From contig NZ_JACSJI010000001.1 of NCBI RefSeq assembly GCF_014349105.1, positions 248,001 to 312,000 on the forward strand: a DNA stretch of 64,000 bases. The letters run 5' to 3'. The stretch comes from Caulobacter sp. 17J80-11. GTDB taxonomy: Bacteria; Pseudomonadota; Alphaproteobacteria; Caulobacterales; Caulobacteraceae. Within the stretch, counting starts at the first letter, position 1. Each line of letters starts with the position of its first letter. Under the pieces are notes generated by a model that saw only the letters and a list, made by a program, of their open reading frames with translations, was not told the DNA's origin and did not search any database. Made by a program: the position numbers and the translations under genes. Positions 1-9,437 of the stretch are shown here, in pieces.

Positions 1-1073
1 CTTTCCCAGTAGAGCCGGGCCGAGGACACGCCGGTGTCGGTCAGCCAGTAGAGGGTGGCGTTGTCCAGCACGTCGTCCGGGGTCAGACCCTCCGGCTGGC
101 CGTCGATCACGCGCATCATCAGCTTCAGGCTTTCGGCGTCGTGGTCGAGCATCCAGGCGGCCAGGCCGACCGGCGAGTCATCCAGCGCGTAGAGCGTCTG
201 CGGACGGTTTCCCATTTCCTGGGCGTAGGCCAGGCCGTGCTTGTAGAAGTAGTCCAGCTGCTCCCAGGCGCGCTTCTCGTCCGGGGTCAGGTCAGCCGGC
301 TGCGGCGCGCCATCCTTGATCGCCTTATCGATCGCCGGCGGCACGGTGGCGGGCATGTTGGTGTGGATGCCGACCAGGCCGGCGGGCTTCTTCAGGGCCA
401 TCTGCTCGGTGACGGCGTTGCCCCAGTCGCCGCCCTGGGCGACGTACTTGTCGTAGCCCAGCCGGTCCATCAGGGTGATCCAGCTTCCGGCGATCCTGAC
501 CGGGTCCCAGCCGAGTTGGGTGGGCTTGCCCGAGAAGCCGTAGCCCGGCAGCGACGGGATCACCACGTCGAAGGCGTCGCCCGCCGTGCCGCCGTGCTTG
601 GTCGGGTCGGTCAGCGGCTCGATGATCTTCATCTGCTCGACCACCGACCCCGGCCAGCCGTGGGTGATGATGATCGGCAGGGCGTTCGGGTGCTTGGACT
701 TCACGTGGATGAAGTGGATCGGCACGCCGTCGATGGTGGTGACGAACTGCGGATAGGAATTCAGCTTCGTCTCGAACTTTCGCCAGTCGTACTGATTGGC
801 CCAGTAGTTCGCGAGCTTCTGCATGGTCGCCAGCGGCACGCCCTGGCTGATGTCGCCGACCAGCTCTCGGTCGGGCCACTTGGTCGCCTGGACGCGCCGC
901 TTCAGGTCGGCGAGCTGGGCGTCGGTCGCGTGGTACTGGAACGGGCGGATCGAGGCGTCGTCGCTGGCCGGCGCGGCGGCGCGGGCGGCGACCGGGAGCA
1001 GCAGCCCGAGCGCACCGGCGGACGCGGACGACAGGAAACCGCGTCGGTCGATCGAGGGGCGCCGTGCGGACAT
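1..1073 (-). CDS. Exported epoxide hydrolase, EHN family (3' end outside window)
   Basis: Alpha/beta-hydrolase that probably opens epoxides by an Asp ester mechanism. Reading from ATG at 1073 the first 30 residues carry a twin-arginine-like signal (RRGFL at 10-14, hydrophobic stretch, Ala-rich cleavage site), so export by Tat is likely. An epoxide-hydrolase N-terminal region follows (about 43-150), then the oxyanion motif HGWP at 138-141 and the nucleophile elbow GGDWGN with Asp at about 216. The window starts at about residue 357, before the expected catalytic His, so completeness cannot be judged. Family members are usually about 400-430 residues. The substrate is unknown; juvenile-hormone-type or haloalkane-type assignments would be guesses. 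The plus-strand readings over this stretch are shadows. Confidence 0.85.
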   Translation of the reverse strand, partial: MSARRPSIDRRGFLSSASAGALGLLLPVAARAAAPASDDASIRPFQYHATDAQLADLKRRVQATKWPDRELVGDISQGVPLATMQKLANYWANQYDWRKFETKLNSYPQFVTTIDGVPIHFIHVKSKHPNALPIIITHGWPGSVVEQMKIIEPLTDPTKHGGTAGDAFDVVIPSLPGYGFSGKPTQLGWDPVRIAGSWITLMDRLGYDKYVAQGGDWGNAVTEQMALKKPAGLVGIHTNMPATVPPAIDKAIKDGAPQPADLTPDEKRAWEQLDYFYKHGLAYAQEMGNRPQTLYALDDSPVGLAAWMLDHDAESLKLMMRVIDGQPEGLTPDDVLDNATLYWLTDTGVSSARLYWE

Positions 1074-1157
1074 GATCGTTCTCCCGATCCCGAACGCGGG
1101 AACACGTGTGCGCGCCACCGACTGGCGGCGCGCGACGCATGTTCCCTGGCCGGCTGG

Positions 1158-1325
1158 CTAGCCCCCGCCCGCCCGACGTCGGACCGGTGCGGGCGCGGCG
1201 ATCGGGCAGGGCGTCGCCTGCGGACGGGCGACCTCGAGCGCGGCCAGGCCGGTCACGGTCAGGCCGGCGGCGCCTGCGCGGGCGATCCGCAGCAGGCGCT
1301 TCAGCATGGTCTCGAGAGCCGGCAT
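1158..1325 (-). CDS. Small 55-aa ORF coupled to the SDR gene
   Basis: The ATG at 1325 shares its A with the TGA stop of the upstream SDR (TGATG), a layout typical of translational coupling, and the frame runs 55 codons to TAG at 1158-1160. The product has a short basic start, a weakly hydrophobic segment at about 11-30 and an Ala/Pro/Arg-rich tail with one Cys (40). I do not recognise a family. It could be a small membrane-associated protein or only a chance frame after the SDR; the coupling is the main support. A shorter version could start at Met 7. Confidence 0.4.
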   Translation of the reverse strand: MPALETMLKRLLRIARAGAAGLTVTGLAALEVARPQATPCPIAAPAPVRRRAGGG

Positions 1326-2110
1326 CAGGCGGCGCGATAGCGTTCAGCGGGGCGGGCGTTCGCGAAGCCGGGGATCAGCGCCTGGCGCGCGGCCTCGGCG
1401 GCCTCCCATTGGGCCGCGTCCGGCAGGGGCGGGATGGTGACCGGCTCGCGCCGGTCGAAGCCGAGCAGGGCCGCGTCGACCAGGTCGTCGACCTCCATGA
1501 CCGCGGGCAGGGCGTTCACGTCCTTGCCGGCGCGCTCCCAGATCTCGGTGCGGGTGGCGGCCGGCAGGACCGCCTGGACGTAGACCCCCTTGGGGCCGAG
1601 TTCCGTCTGCAGGCTCTGCGAAAGGAATAGCACGAAGGCCTTGGTCGCCCCGTAGACGGTGGCGCCCATCTCAGGGGCCAGGCCGATGACCGAGCCCAGG
1701 TTCACGATCGCGCCTCGGCCCTCGGCGGCGAACCGGGGCGCGACGGCGGCGGTCAGGCGGGCCGGGGCGGTGACGTTGAGCGCCACCAGCCCGGCCACCG
1801 CGTCGGGGCTCTGGTCCAGGAAGCCGCCGGGCAGGCTGGCGCCGGCGTTGTTGACCAGGACGCCGATGCGGGCGTCCTCGCGCAGCCGATCCTCGATCTT
1901 CGCCAGGTCGGCCGCGTCGGCCAGGTCGGCGCGCAGGAGGTCGACGGCGACGCCGGTCTCGCGCCGCAGACGCTCGGCCAGCGCCTCCAGCCGGGCCTGG
2001 TCGCGCGCGACCAGCACCAGGTCGTGGCCGCGCCGGGCGAAGCGGTCGGCGTACACCGCGCCGATTCCGGTGGAGGCGCCGGTGATCAGCACCGCGGGTT
2101 GGTCGCTCAT
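1325..2110 (-). CDS. Short-chain dehydrogenase/reductase (SDR)
   Basis: Classical SDR of 261 residues, NAD(P)-dependent. The cofactor-binding TGASTGIG lies at 9-16, NNAG at 87-90, and the catalytic Ser140, Tyr153 and Lys157 are in place (YGATK). The substrate cannot be read from sequence; proteins of this type are often annotated only as SDR family oxidoreductases. The gene is divergent from the HxlR regulator at 2183, leaving 72 bases that must hold both promoters, so HxlR control of this SDR is a reasonable inference. A 55-aa ORF overlaps its stop codon by one base. Confidence 0.92.
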   Translation of the reverse strand: MSDQPAVLITGASTGIGAVYADRFARRGHDLVLVARDQARLEALAERLRRETGVAVDLLRADLADAADLAKIEDRLREDARIGVLVNNAGASLPGGFLDQSPDAVAGLVALNVTAPARLTAAVAPRFAAEGRGAIVNLGSVIGLAPEMGATVYGATKAFVLFLSQSLQTELGPKGVYVQAVLPAATRTEIWERAGKDVNALPAVMEVDDLVDAALLGFDRREPVTIPPLPDAAQWEAAEAARQALIPGFANARPAERYRAA

Positions 2111-2182
2111 GGTCGGTTCCTTTCGTTGCCCCCGGCCCGATGACGCGCCATATGGATATGAAAATCATACCGACAAGCGGCT

Positions 2183-2686
2183 ATGGAAAAGAAAGTGACA
2201 AAACGCGCGCCGACCCTCTGCCCCGTCGCTCGCGCGGAAGACCTGGTCGGCGACCGCTGGACGGTCCTGGTTCTGCGTGAACTGTTCGGAGGCGCCCGCC
2301 GGTTCGACGAGATCCAGGCTGGGACCGAAGCGACCCCGCAGATGGCGGCCGCGCGCCTGAAGCAGATGGAGGCCGACGGCCTGATCGAGCGTCGGCCCTA
2401 CAGCCAACGTCCGCTGCGACACGAGTATCACCTCACCGAGAAGGGGCGGGCGTTCTTCCCGGTGCTGCTGGCGCTGCGCGCCTGGGGCGAGACCTGGTGC
2501 AAGGCGCCGGGCGAGGCGCGAGCGGTGGAGTTCACCCACGACGCCTGCGGCGGCCCCGCGGGGTTGGGGCCCTTGTGCGAAACCTGCGGCCGGTCGCTGT
2601 CGCACGACGATCTGACCGCCGAGCGGACGCCGGCCTACGCGCGCGAGCGCGAGCAGCGGCTGCGCAGGTTCAAGGGCCTCAGCTGA
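2183..2686 (+). CDS. HxlR-family winged-helix regulator with Cys-rich tail
   Basis: Transcriptional regulator of 167 residues. The HxlR signature is clear: an N-terminal Cys (about 12) ahead of the [12 protein letters not shown] helix, then the winged-helix region to about residue 95 with the wing sequence [10 protein letters not shown]. Beyond the usual HxlR end there is a tail of about 60 residues with Cys117, Cys127 and Cys130 (a C-x9-C-x2-C array followed by Gly), which looks like a small zinc ribbon and is not needed for DNA binding in typical members. It is divergent from the SDR gene and its last 8 bases overlap the 3' end of the convergent nitronate monooxygenase gene. HxlR proteins commonly regulate an adjacent divergent oxidoreductase. 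Confidence 0.88.
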   Translation: MEKKVTKRAPTLCPVARAEDLVGDRWTVLVLRELFGGARRFDEIQAGTEATPQMAAARLKQMEADGLIERRPYSQRPLRHEYHLTEKGRAFFPVLLALRAWGETWCKAPGEARAVEFTHDACGGPAGLGPLCETCGRSLSHDDLTAERTPAYAREREQRLRRFKGLS

Positions 2687-3749
2687 CCTGACGGCGCGCC
2701 GCGGCGAGCTCTTCGGCCAGGGCCTGGATCAGCTCGGCGGCCGGCATGGCGCGGGCCAGGGGCGCGCCCTGGCCGGCCCACTGCGCCCCGAAGCCGCCGT
2801 CGCCTTTGGCTTTGGCCGCCGCGTTCAGCGCTTTGCCTGCGTCGTAGGCGATCGGGTAGTCGGGCGTGGCGACGCCGGCCAGCGCCCCATCCGCCAGGGC
2901 GGTGAAACGGTTGGCCAGGCAGCGGGCCGGGCGCCCGGAGATCAGGGCGGTCATTTCGGTCCGCTCGGCGGCGGGGCTGAACAGGGCGTCGCGGTGGTGC
3001 TGGTCGGCGCTGGATTCCGGGCAGCCGATGAAGGCGGTGCCGAGCTGGGCCGCCTCGGCTCCGAGGTCGAGGGCGGCGGCGATCCCGGCCCCGTCCATGA
3101 TCCCGCCGGCGGCTATGACCGGCAGCGGGACCTTGGCGACGAGCAGGCGGGTGAGGGCGACCAGTCCCAGGCGGCTGTCGGACGACGGATCGAACGCGCC
3201 GCGGTGGCCGCCGGCCTCCCAGCCTTGCGCGACGATCGCGTCGACGCCGGCGACGACGGCCGCCTCGGCTTCCTGGAGGTTGGTGGCGGTCGAGAGGAGG
3301 ACGATCCCGGCCGCCTTCAGCCGCGCGATTTTCTCGGGCGCGGGCAGGCCGAAGTGGAAGCTGACCACGGCGGGCCGCGTCTCAAGCAGGACGTCGAGCA
3401 TGTCGTCGTCGACGAGGAAGCTCTTGTAAATCTCGGTGAGCCCCGTCGGCGGCGCGGCACCGAAGCCGTCGAACAGCGGCTTCAGGGCGGCCAGCCAGGC
3501 GCGTTCCCGCTGGGGGTCGGCGCGGGCCGGGGCGTGGCAGAAGACGTTGACGTTGAATGGGCCGTGGGTGGCGGCGCGGATCGCTTCGATCATGGTCCGT
3601 GCGACGTCGGCCTTGACCGCGCCCACCCCGATCGAGCCCAACGCGCCAGCCTTGGTGACGGCGGCGGCCATCTGCGGGGTCGAGGTGCCCGCCATGGGGG
3701 CCTGGATGATCGGAAGCCTGATCCCGATCCGCTCGAGCAAACGCGTCAT
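2679..3749 (-). CDS. Nitronate monooxygenase (FMN-dependent)
   Basis: TIM-barrel flavoprotein of 356 residues that oxidises nitronates such as propionate 3-nitronate to the carbonyl compound and nitrite. Visible class I motifs are QAPMAG near residue 16, the [11 protein letters not shown] stretch holding the conserved His near 180-190, AAGGIMDG near 217 for FMN phosphate binding, and QLGTAF near 240. Length fits the family. The gene is convergent with HxlR (8-base overlap of the 3' ends) and lies 69 bases downstream of selO on the same strand, so read-through from selO is possible. The family also includes 2-nitropropane-dioxygenase-annotated proteins of unknown physiological substrate. Confidence 0.92.
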   Translation of the reverse strand: MTRLLERIGIRLPIIQAPMAGTSTPQMAAAVTKAGALGSIGVGAVKADVARTMIEAIRAATHGPFNVNVFCHAPARADPQRERAWLAALKPLFDGFGAAPPTGLTEIYKSFLVDDDMLDVLLETRPAVVSFHFGLPAPEKIARLKAAGIVLLSTATNLQEAEAAVVAGVDAIVAQGWEAGGHRGAFDPSSDSRLGLVALTRLLVAKVPLPVIAAGGIMDGAGIAAALDLGAEAAQLGTAFIGCPESSADQHHRDALFSPAAERTEMTALISGRPARCLANRFTALADGALAGVATPDYPIAYDAGKALNAAAKAKGDGGFGAQWAGQGAPLARAMPAAELIQALAEELAAARRQVS

Positions 3750-3818
3750 CGGCCGCTCTCCGGCTACGGCTGCGGTGTTGAGATAGGCGGCCCGGTCTCG
3801 CCGGCAACCGCCTCGGCG

Positions 3819-5252
3819 TCAGGGCAGGGCGATCCCCCAGGCCTCGCGCGCCTCGCCGATGCGCGCGAGCTTGGCGTGCAAGGCGCTCCAGTCGTCGCGG
3901 GCGTCGATTTCGGCCCAGATCGCCTCGACCTCGTCGATCAGCATCTCCTCCGGCTCCGGGCGCTGGAAGTAGGCGTGCGTCAGGCGCTCGGGCCGGTCCG
4001 GCGCGTACGGCGCGAGCGCGGCGCGGAAGGCGTCGAAGGTCGCCCCGGCGTAGACCCCGGCCCGCGGTCCGGCCATGGCCCGCGCCTCGGAGGCCACGCC
4101 GCCGAACCAATCGAAGAACAGGGGCTCCCAGCGCAGCGCGTCGCCGGCCTCGGACAGCAGCTTCAGCGTCGCCGTCCCCAGCGCGGTGTCGGCCGCCTCG
4201 TCGCGCGGGCTCACGCCCAGGCGCCGGACGAAGGCCGCCCGCATCTCGGCCTGGTAGAGTTCGCCGAAGCCGTTCAGCACCTCGACCAGCGGATCGGTTT
4301 CGGCGACCAGGGTGAAGCAGGCGGCCAGTTGGCGCAGGTTCCAGAACACGGCCTCGCCTTGCCGTCCGAAGGCGTAGAGGCCGGCGTGGTCGAAATAGGC
4401 GGCCGTGAACGAGGGATCGTAGTGCGGCAGGAACCGCCACGGCCCGTAGTCGAAGCTCTCGCCGGTGACGTTCATGTTGTCGGTGTTGAGCACGCCGTGC
4501 ACGAAGCCGGCGCCGGTCCAGCGCGCCACCAACTGCGCGGCCCGCGCGGTGACCGCGCGCAGCAAGGCGGCGGGCCGGTCCTTCGCGTCGGTGTCGGCCA
4601 GCTCCGGGTAATAGAGCTCGACCACGTGGTCGATCAGCTGGCCGATCAGGTCGGCGCGGTCGAAGTAGGCCAGGCGCTGGAAGGTCCCGAACCGGACGTG
4701 GCTCCACGACAGGCGGGTCAGCACCGCCGAGCGCGTGGGCGAGGGCTCGTCGCCGCGGGCGAGCTTTTCGCCGGTCTCGATCAGCGACAGCGATTTCGAC
4801 GTCGGGACGCCCAGCGCCTCCAGCATTTCGGTGGCGAGGATCTCGCGCACGCCGCCCTTCAGGGTCAGGCGTCCGTCGCCGGAGCGCGACCAGGGCGTCT
4901 GGCCCGAGCCCTTGGTGCCCAGGTCGAGCAGCCGCCCCGTCCCGGCCTCGCGCAGCTGGGCGAAGAGGAAGCCGCGGCCGTCGCCGAGCTCGGGGTTGTA
5001 AACCTGGAACTGGTGGCCGTGGTAACGCATGGCCAGCCGCTCGTCCGGCGCGCCGGGCAAGGGCTCGAACCGGCCGAAGGTTGCGACCCACTCGGCGTCG
5101 GTCAGCGTGTCCAGGCCGACACGCCGGGCGATCCGGTCATTGCGAAATCGAAGGTTCGTCTCGGGAAAGCCGGCCGGCTCGACCGGGTCGGCGAACTCGG
5201 GACCTAAGGCGCGGAAGCGGTTGTCGAGGCGGAAATCGGCGGCGACGGGCAT
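3819..5252 (-). CDS. selO: Protein adenylyltransferase SelO (YdiU/UPF0061)
   Basis: Pseudokinase-fold enzyme that transfers AMP from ATP to Ser/Thr/Tyr of target proteins and is linked to redox homeostasis. The 477-residue product opens with the family N-terminus FRLDNRFRALG and contains the nucleotide-binding segment LDLGTKGSGQTPWSR, the GGVREILATEML helix, and VLNTDNMN, which carries the metal-binding Asn/Asp pair. The frame is open upstream to 5312, but the ATG at 5252 matches the family start and has a GGGACGCAG purine stretch ahead. The bacterial protein ends without the CxxU/CxxC selenocysteine motif of eukaryotic SelO. It is divergent from nhaA, with about 89 bases between the starts. 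Confidence 0.93.
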   Translation of the reverse strand: MPVAADFRLDNRFRALGPEFADPVEPAGFPETNLRFRNDRIARRVGLDTLTDAEWVATFGRFEPLPGAPDERLAMRYHGHQFQVYNPELGDGRGFLFAQLREAGTGRLLDLGTKGSGQTPWSRSGDGRLTLKGGVREILATEMLEALGVPTSKSLSLIETGEKLARGDEPSPTRSAVLTRLSWSHVRFGTFQRLAYFDRADLIGQLIDHVVELYYPELADTDAKDRPAALLRAVTARAAQLVARWTGAGFVHGVLNTDNMNVTGESFDYGPWRFLPHYDPSFTAAYFDHAGLYAFGRQGEAVFWNLRQLAACFTLVAETDPLVEVLNGFGELYQAEMRAAFVRRLGVSPRDEAADTALGTATLKLLSEAGDALRWEPLFFDWFGGVASEARAMAGPRAGVYAGATFDAFRAALAPYAPDRPERLTHAYFQRPEPEEMLIDEVEAIWAEIDARDDWSALHAKLARIGEAREAWGIALP

Positions 5253-5341
5253 CTGCGTCCCATAACACGCGGCGCGAGCCGTTCGCTTGATAACCCCGGA
5301 CGCTCCCGCCAAGTTGAAACGCTCGGCCCCGAGGGAGCGCC

Positions 5342-6553
5342 ATGGCCCGTCGGTTCACGCTCGACTTCCTGCGTACCGAAGCGGCGTCGGGCGTCCTGCT
5401 CGCGGCGGCGGCGGCGGTCGCTCTCGCCCTGGCCAATTCGCCCTGGGCCGGGGCCTACTTCCGCCTGCTGGGCGCCGAGGTCCCGCTGCAGGTCGGGGCG
5501 TGGCGGGCCAGCGACACCGTCGCCGGCTGGGTCCGCGACGGACTGATGGCGGTGGTGTTCTTCGTCGTCGGCCTCGAGATCAAGTTCGAGGTGCTGAAGG
5601 GGGAGCTGTCCAATCCTCGCCGCGTGGCCATGCCGGTGCTGGCGGCGCTGGGCGGCATGGTCGCTCCCGCCGCCCTCTACCTGCTGCTGAACCAGGGCCC
5701 GGGTGGAGACCTGCGCGGCTGGTCGGCCCCGGTCGCCACCGACGTCGGCCTGGCGCTGGCGGTGTTCGCCGCGGTCGGACGCGGCCTGCCGGCCTCGCTG
5801 CGCGTGTTCCTGATGACGCTGGCCATCGTCGACGATCTGGGCGCGGTGGCCATCATCGCGCTGGCCTACAGCCGCCACCTGCACCCCACGCCGCTGATCG
5901 GCGCGGCCCTGGCGCTGGCGGCCATGGCCTTCGTCCAGCGCGGGCGGCGCGTGTCGTTCGTCTATCCGATGCTGGGCTTCCTGCTGGCCTGGGGGTTCGC
6001 GCGCGCGGCCGGGGTCAGCCCGTCCCTGGCCGGGGTCGCCGCCGCCTTCACCGTGCCGGCCATAGCGCCCCGGCCCGGCGAGCCGGTCCCGCTGAAGATC
6101 GCGGTCGAGGCCCTGCACCCCTGGGTCGCCTTCCTGATCCTGCCGCTGTTCGCCTTCACCTCGGCGGGCGTGTCGTTCGGAGAAATTCCCGCCCACGACG
6201 TGCTCACGCCGGTGTCGGTGGGCGTCGCGCTGGGCCTGTTCCTGGGCAAGCCGGCCGGCGTGTTCGGCGGTGCGGCCCTGGCGGCGGTCACGGGGCTGGC
6301 GCGGCGGCCGGGCGGGGCGACCTGGGCGGAGCTCTACGGCGTCTCCGTCCTGTGCGGCGTCGGCTTCACCTTCAGCCTGTTCCTGGGCGGCCTCGCCTTC
6401 GGCGGCGACCCGGCCCTGCTCGCCCAGATGAAGCTGGGCGTGATCTGCGGGTCGCTGCTTTCGGGTCTATGTGGCGCCGTTGCACTGGGCTGGGCGGCTT
6501 CGCGGCGTAGATCGGTGGGCGCCGAACCAACTCCCTACGTCGAGACTACTTGA
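5342..6553 (+). CDS. nhaA: Na+/H+ antiporter NhaA
   Basis: Inner-membrane electrogenic sodium/proton antiporter of 403 residues, close to the usual 390-400. It is hydrophobic throughout with about 12 membrane segments. The ion-binding site motif LAIVDDLGAVAIIALAY (adjacent Asp residues near 163) and the conserved TDVGLALAV and GIEIKFE-like VGLEIKFEV stretches are all present. The ATG at 5342 follows a GAGGGAG Shine-Dalgarno sequence. Alone on its strand between divergent selO and the TonB receptor, it is probably transcribed from its own promoter in the 5253-5341 gap. Confidence 0.95.
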   Translation: MARRFTLDFLRTEAASGVLLAAAAAVALALANSPWAGAYFRLLGAEVPLQVGAWRASDTVAGWVRDGLMAVVFFVVGLEIKFEVLKGELSNPRRVAMPVLAALGGMVAPAALYLLLNQGPGGDLRGWSAPVATDVGLALAVFAAVGRGLPASLRVFLMTLAIVDDLGAVAIIALAYSRHLHPTPLIGAALALAAMAFVQRGRRVSFVYPMLGFLLAWGFARAAGVSPSLAGVAAAFTVPAIAPRPGEPVPLKIAVEALHPWVAFLILPLFAFTSAGVSFGEIPAHDVLTPVSVGVALGLFLGKPAGVFGGAALAAVTGLARRPGGATWAELYGVSVLCGVGFTFSLFLGGLAFGGDPALLAQMKLGVICGSLLSGLCGAVALGWAASRRRSVGAEPTPYVETT

Positions 6554-6748
6554 CCTAGCGGAAGCTGGTGCATTTGCGTCACAACATTCGCAAGCCTGCA
6601 ACGGGTTGAAGCGTGGCCGCTTGTTCACGCCTGCGCCGTAGATTACCCAAATTAAGTCAGAATCCGTCCAGGGATCGACTTGGCCGGCTTCAAGAACAAA
6701 GAGCGGCGTGACCGCAGCCAATGCGGCGCGCAAAAGTCGGGGCAGGAA

Positions 6749-9343
6749 ATGCGCTTCACGAAGATTCTCCGCGGCACGGCGTCGGTCGCCGTCCTCGCGG
6801 CTTTCGCCGCCGGTGCGAGCTACGCCGGTGCGGCCTACGCGCAAGACGACGAGATCAACTCGGTCGACGAGCTGGTGGTCACCGCTCAGAAGCGCGAACA
6901 GAACCTGCAGGACGTGCCGATCGTGGTCACGTCGCTGTCGGAAGAACTTCTCGAAAACGCGGGCGTCAAGGACATCAAGGATCTGCAGATCCTGACTCCG
7001 GGCCTGACCGTCACCTCGACGACCAGCGAAACCATCACCACCGCCCGTATCCGCGGCGTCGGCACCGTCGGCGACAACCCGGGCCTGGAGAGCTCGGTCG
7101 GCGTCGTGATCGACGGCGTGTATCGTCCGCGCAACGGCGTCGGCTTCGGCGACCTCGGCGAGATGCAGCGCATCGAAGTGCTGAAGGGCCCGCAGGGCAC
7201 GCTGTTCGGCAAGAACACCTCGGCCGGCGTCATCAACATCATCACCGAAGCGCCGTCGTTCGAATTCGGCGCCGAAGGCGAGCTGACCGCCGGCAGCGAC
7301 GGCGCCCTGGGCGCGTCCGCTTCGGTCACCGGCCCGATCGCCGGCGACAAGCTGGCCGGCCGCCTGTACGTGGCCAAGCGCGAGCGTGACGGCTTCTACG
7401 ACGTGAAGACCGGCGACGGCCCGCGCACCCTGACCTCGGACCAGGACCAGAACTTCTGGACCGCCCGCGGCCAGCTGCTGCTGCTGCCGTCGGACTCGGT
7501 CGAGATCCGCGCCATCGCCGACTACACCAAGCGCGAAGAAAACTGCTGCGCCGCGGTGCAGGTCCGCTCCGGCCCGACCGCCGCGATCCTGAACAACCCG
7601 CTGATCACCGCCAGCGGCGAAGGCGTCGCCCCGGCCGGCGGCCCGACCTTCCCGATGCTGCCGTTCTCGCGCACGGCCTACTCGAACCGCGGCACCGGCC
7701 AGACGGTCGAGGACAAGGGCCTGTCGATCGAGGCCAACGTCGACCTGCCGAACTGGAACGCCACCCTGACCTCGATCTCCTCGGTCCGGTTCTGGGATTC
7801 CACAAACGGCCACGACATCGACTATTCGGGCGCCGACATCCTCTACCGTGAGGCCAACGGCGAGTACGGCTTCTCCTTCGACACCCTCAGCCAGGAAATC
7901 CGCCTGGCCGGTTCGACCGACCACCTCGACTGGCTGGTCGGCGGCTTCTACGCCAGCGAAGACCTGAGCCGGACCGACGCTTACAACCTGGGCGCCGACT
8001 ACAACACCTACCTGTCGCTGATCCTCAGCGGCGGCGCCAACCCGGGCATGGTCGGCATCCTGACCGGCTCGTACACCGACCTGGATCCGGGGCCGGGCAC
8101 CGCCTGGGTTCCCTCCGGCGCCGGCCCGACCTTCACGGCGGGCAAGTCGGCTCTGGACACCTACGACCAGACCTCCAAGACGCTGGCGTTGTTCACCAAC
8201 AACACCCTGCACGTCACCGACGCGTTCGATATCACCATGGGCCTCCGCTACACGATGGAGGACAAGGATCTCGACACGCACCAGACCAACCCGACCAACA
8301 ACTCGGTCTGCCCGGCGGCGATGTTCAACTACGCCACGAACCGCTGGCAGAACCTCCCGCTGACCGCCGCCCAGAAGCAGACGGCCGTGGGCGTGCTCTG
8401 CCTGCCCTGGACCAACCCGGCGTTCAACAACCGCATCACCCACCAGTCGAGCGAAGAGCGCGAATGGTCGGGCACCCTGAAGGCGTCGTACCGCTTCAAC
8501 GACGACATCATGACCTACGTGTCCTACGCGCGTGGTTATAAGGGCGGCGGCTTCAACCTTGACCGCGTGCAGTCGCTCACCCCGGGCGGCTTCATGCCGG
8601 ACGCCTCGACCCACTTCGCGCCGGAAATGGTCGACAGCTACGAACTGGGTCTGAAGACCACCTGGTTCGACAACTCGCTGCTGCTGAACGCCACCCTGTT
8701 CCAGCAGGAGTACTCGGACTTCCAGCTCAACACCTTCCTCGGCACCGCCTTCGCCGTGGAGACGATCCCCGAGCTGACGTCCAAGGGCGTCGACATGGAC
8801 CTGATCTGGTTCGCGCCGATCGAGGGCCTGTCGTTCCAGGGCGGCGTGACCTACGCCAAGACCGAGTACGGCAAGTTCACCGCCGCGGACCTGAACGATC
8901 CGACCCACTTCCCGGCGCTCAGCCTGCTGCCGGGCGCCCAGATGTCGTTCGCTCCGGAATGGTCGAGCACCGGCGCGGTGACCTACGAGCGCTCGTTCGG
9001 GGCGATGAAGGCGGGCTTCAACCTGTCGGCCAAGTACACCTCCGAGTACAACACCAAGTCGGACCTGCTGCCGGCCGGCATGCAGGACGCCATGACCCTG
9101 GTGAACGGCCGCATCTCCTTCGGTTCGGAAGACGACCGCTGGACCTTCGAGCTGTGGGGTCAGAACCTGACCGACGTGGACTACTACCAGGTCGTGTTCA
9201 ACGCGCCGCTGCAGGGCACCGCCTTCCAGTCGACGCTGCAGCCGAGCGGCAACTACTACAACCCGGCTCTGGACACCCAGACCTACAACGCCTTCCTGGG
9301 CCAGCCCCGCACCTGGGGCGCGACCCTGCGCATCAAGTACTAA
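6749..9343 (+). CDS. TonB-dependent receptor
   Basis: Outer-membrane active transporter of about 864 residues. The ATG at 6749 (GGCAGGAA ahead) gives a clean signal peptide ending AAYAQ; a longer TTG reading from 6680 is less likely. A TonB-box-like segment (SVDELVVTAQKREQNLQ) follows, then the plug domain (about 40-160, with RIRGVGT and GPQGTLFGKN), and a beta-barrel ending in an aromatic residue (TLRIKY). This layout is typical of the many Caulobacter/sphingomonad receptors for which ligands (sugars, siderophores, aromatic compounds) are unknown. No adjacent substrate genes reveal its cargo. A 195-base upstream gap must hold its promoter, and a strong terminator follows. Confidence 0.93.
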   Translation: MRFTKILRGTASVAVLAAFAAGASYAGAAYAQDDEINSVDELVVTAQKREQNLQDVPIVVTSLSEELLENAGVKDIKDLQILTPGLTVTSTTSETITTARIRGVGTVGDNPGLESSVGVVIDGVYRPRNGVGFGDLGEMQRIEVLKGPQGTLFGKNTSAGVINIITEAPSFEFGAEGELTAGSDGALGASASVTGPIAGDKLAGRLYVAKRERDGFYDVKTGDGPRTLTSDQDQNFWTARGQLLLLPSDSVEIRAIADYTKREENCCAAVQVRSGPTAAILNNPLITASGEGVAPAGGPTFPMLPFSRTAYSNRGTGQTVEDKGLSIEANVDLPNWNATLTSISSVRFWDSTNGHDIDYSGADILYREANGEYGFSFDTLSQEIRLAGSTDHLDWLVGGFYASEDLSRTDAYNLGADYNTYLSLILSGGANPGMVGILTGSYTDLDPGPGTAWVPSGAGPTFTAGKSALDTYDQTSKTLALFTNNTLHVTDAFDITMGLRYTMEDKDLDTHQTNPTNNSVCPAAMFNYATNRWQNLPLTAAQKQTAVGVLCLPWTNPAFNNRITHQSSEEREWSGTLKASYRFNDDIMTYVSYARGYKGGGFNLDRVQSLTPGGFMPDASTHFAPEMVDSYELGLKTTWFDNSLLLNATLFQQEYSDFQLNTFLGTAFAVETIPELTSKGVDMDLIWFAPIEGLSFQGGVTYAKTEYGKFTAADLNDPTHFPALSLLPGAQMSFAPEWSSTGAVTYERSFGAMKAGFNLSAKYTSEYNTKSDLLPAGMQDAMTLVNGRISFGSEDDRWTFELWGQNLTDVDYYQVVFNAPLQGTAFQSTLQPSGNYYNPALDTQTYNAFLGQPRTWGATLRIKY

Positions 9344-9372
9344 GAGCTTCGTCCCCGCACAGGGGCGTCGCG

Positions 9373-9409
9373 GGCCGGCCGGGAGCGATCCCGGCCGGCC
9401 TTTTCTTTT
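9373..9409 (+). terminator. Rho-independent terminator of the TonB receptor gene
   Basis: A perfect 12-bp stem (9373-9384 with 9389-9400) closes a GCGA tetraloop and is followed by TTTTCTTTT. It lies 29 bases after the receptor stop codon. Confidence 0.92.
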
Positions 9410-9437
9410 GACGACAGGGCGCTCTGCCGGTCGGGCG

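Noticed and set aside
2994-5207. A 737-codon plus-strand frame over nitronate monooxygenase and SelO
   Set aside because: It lies antisense to two well-supported genes and its translation is a repeated Gly/Arg/Ala/Val mixture typical of GC-rich shadow frames, with no motif.
6554-6748. Gap ahead of the TonB-dependent receptor as a riboswitch
   Set aside because: I looked for cobalamin or other riboswitch consensus words and found none, and no clear -35/-10 pair at a good spacing, so nothing is called beyond an unlocated promoter.
6467-8908. An 813-codon minus-strand frame under NhaA and the TonB receptor
   Set aside because: It is antisense to clearly recognised genes with full domain order. 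Low-complexity Gly/Val/Arg/Asp composition indicates a shadow.
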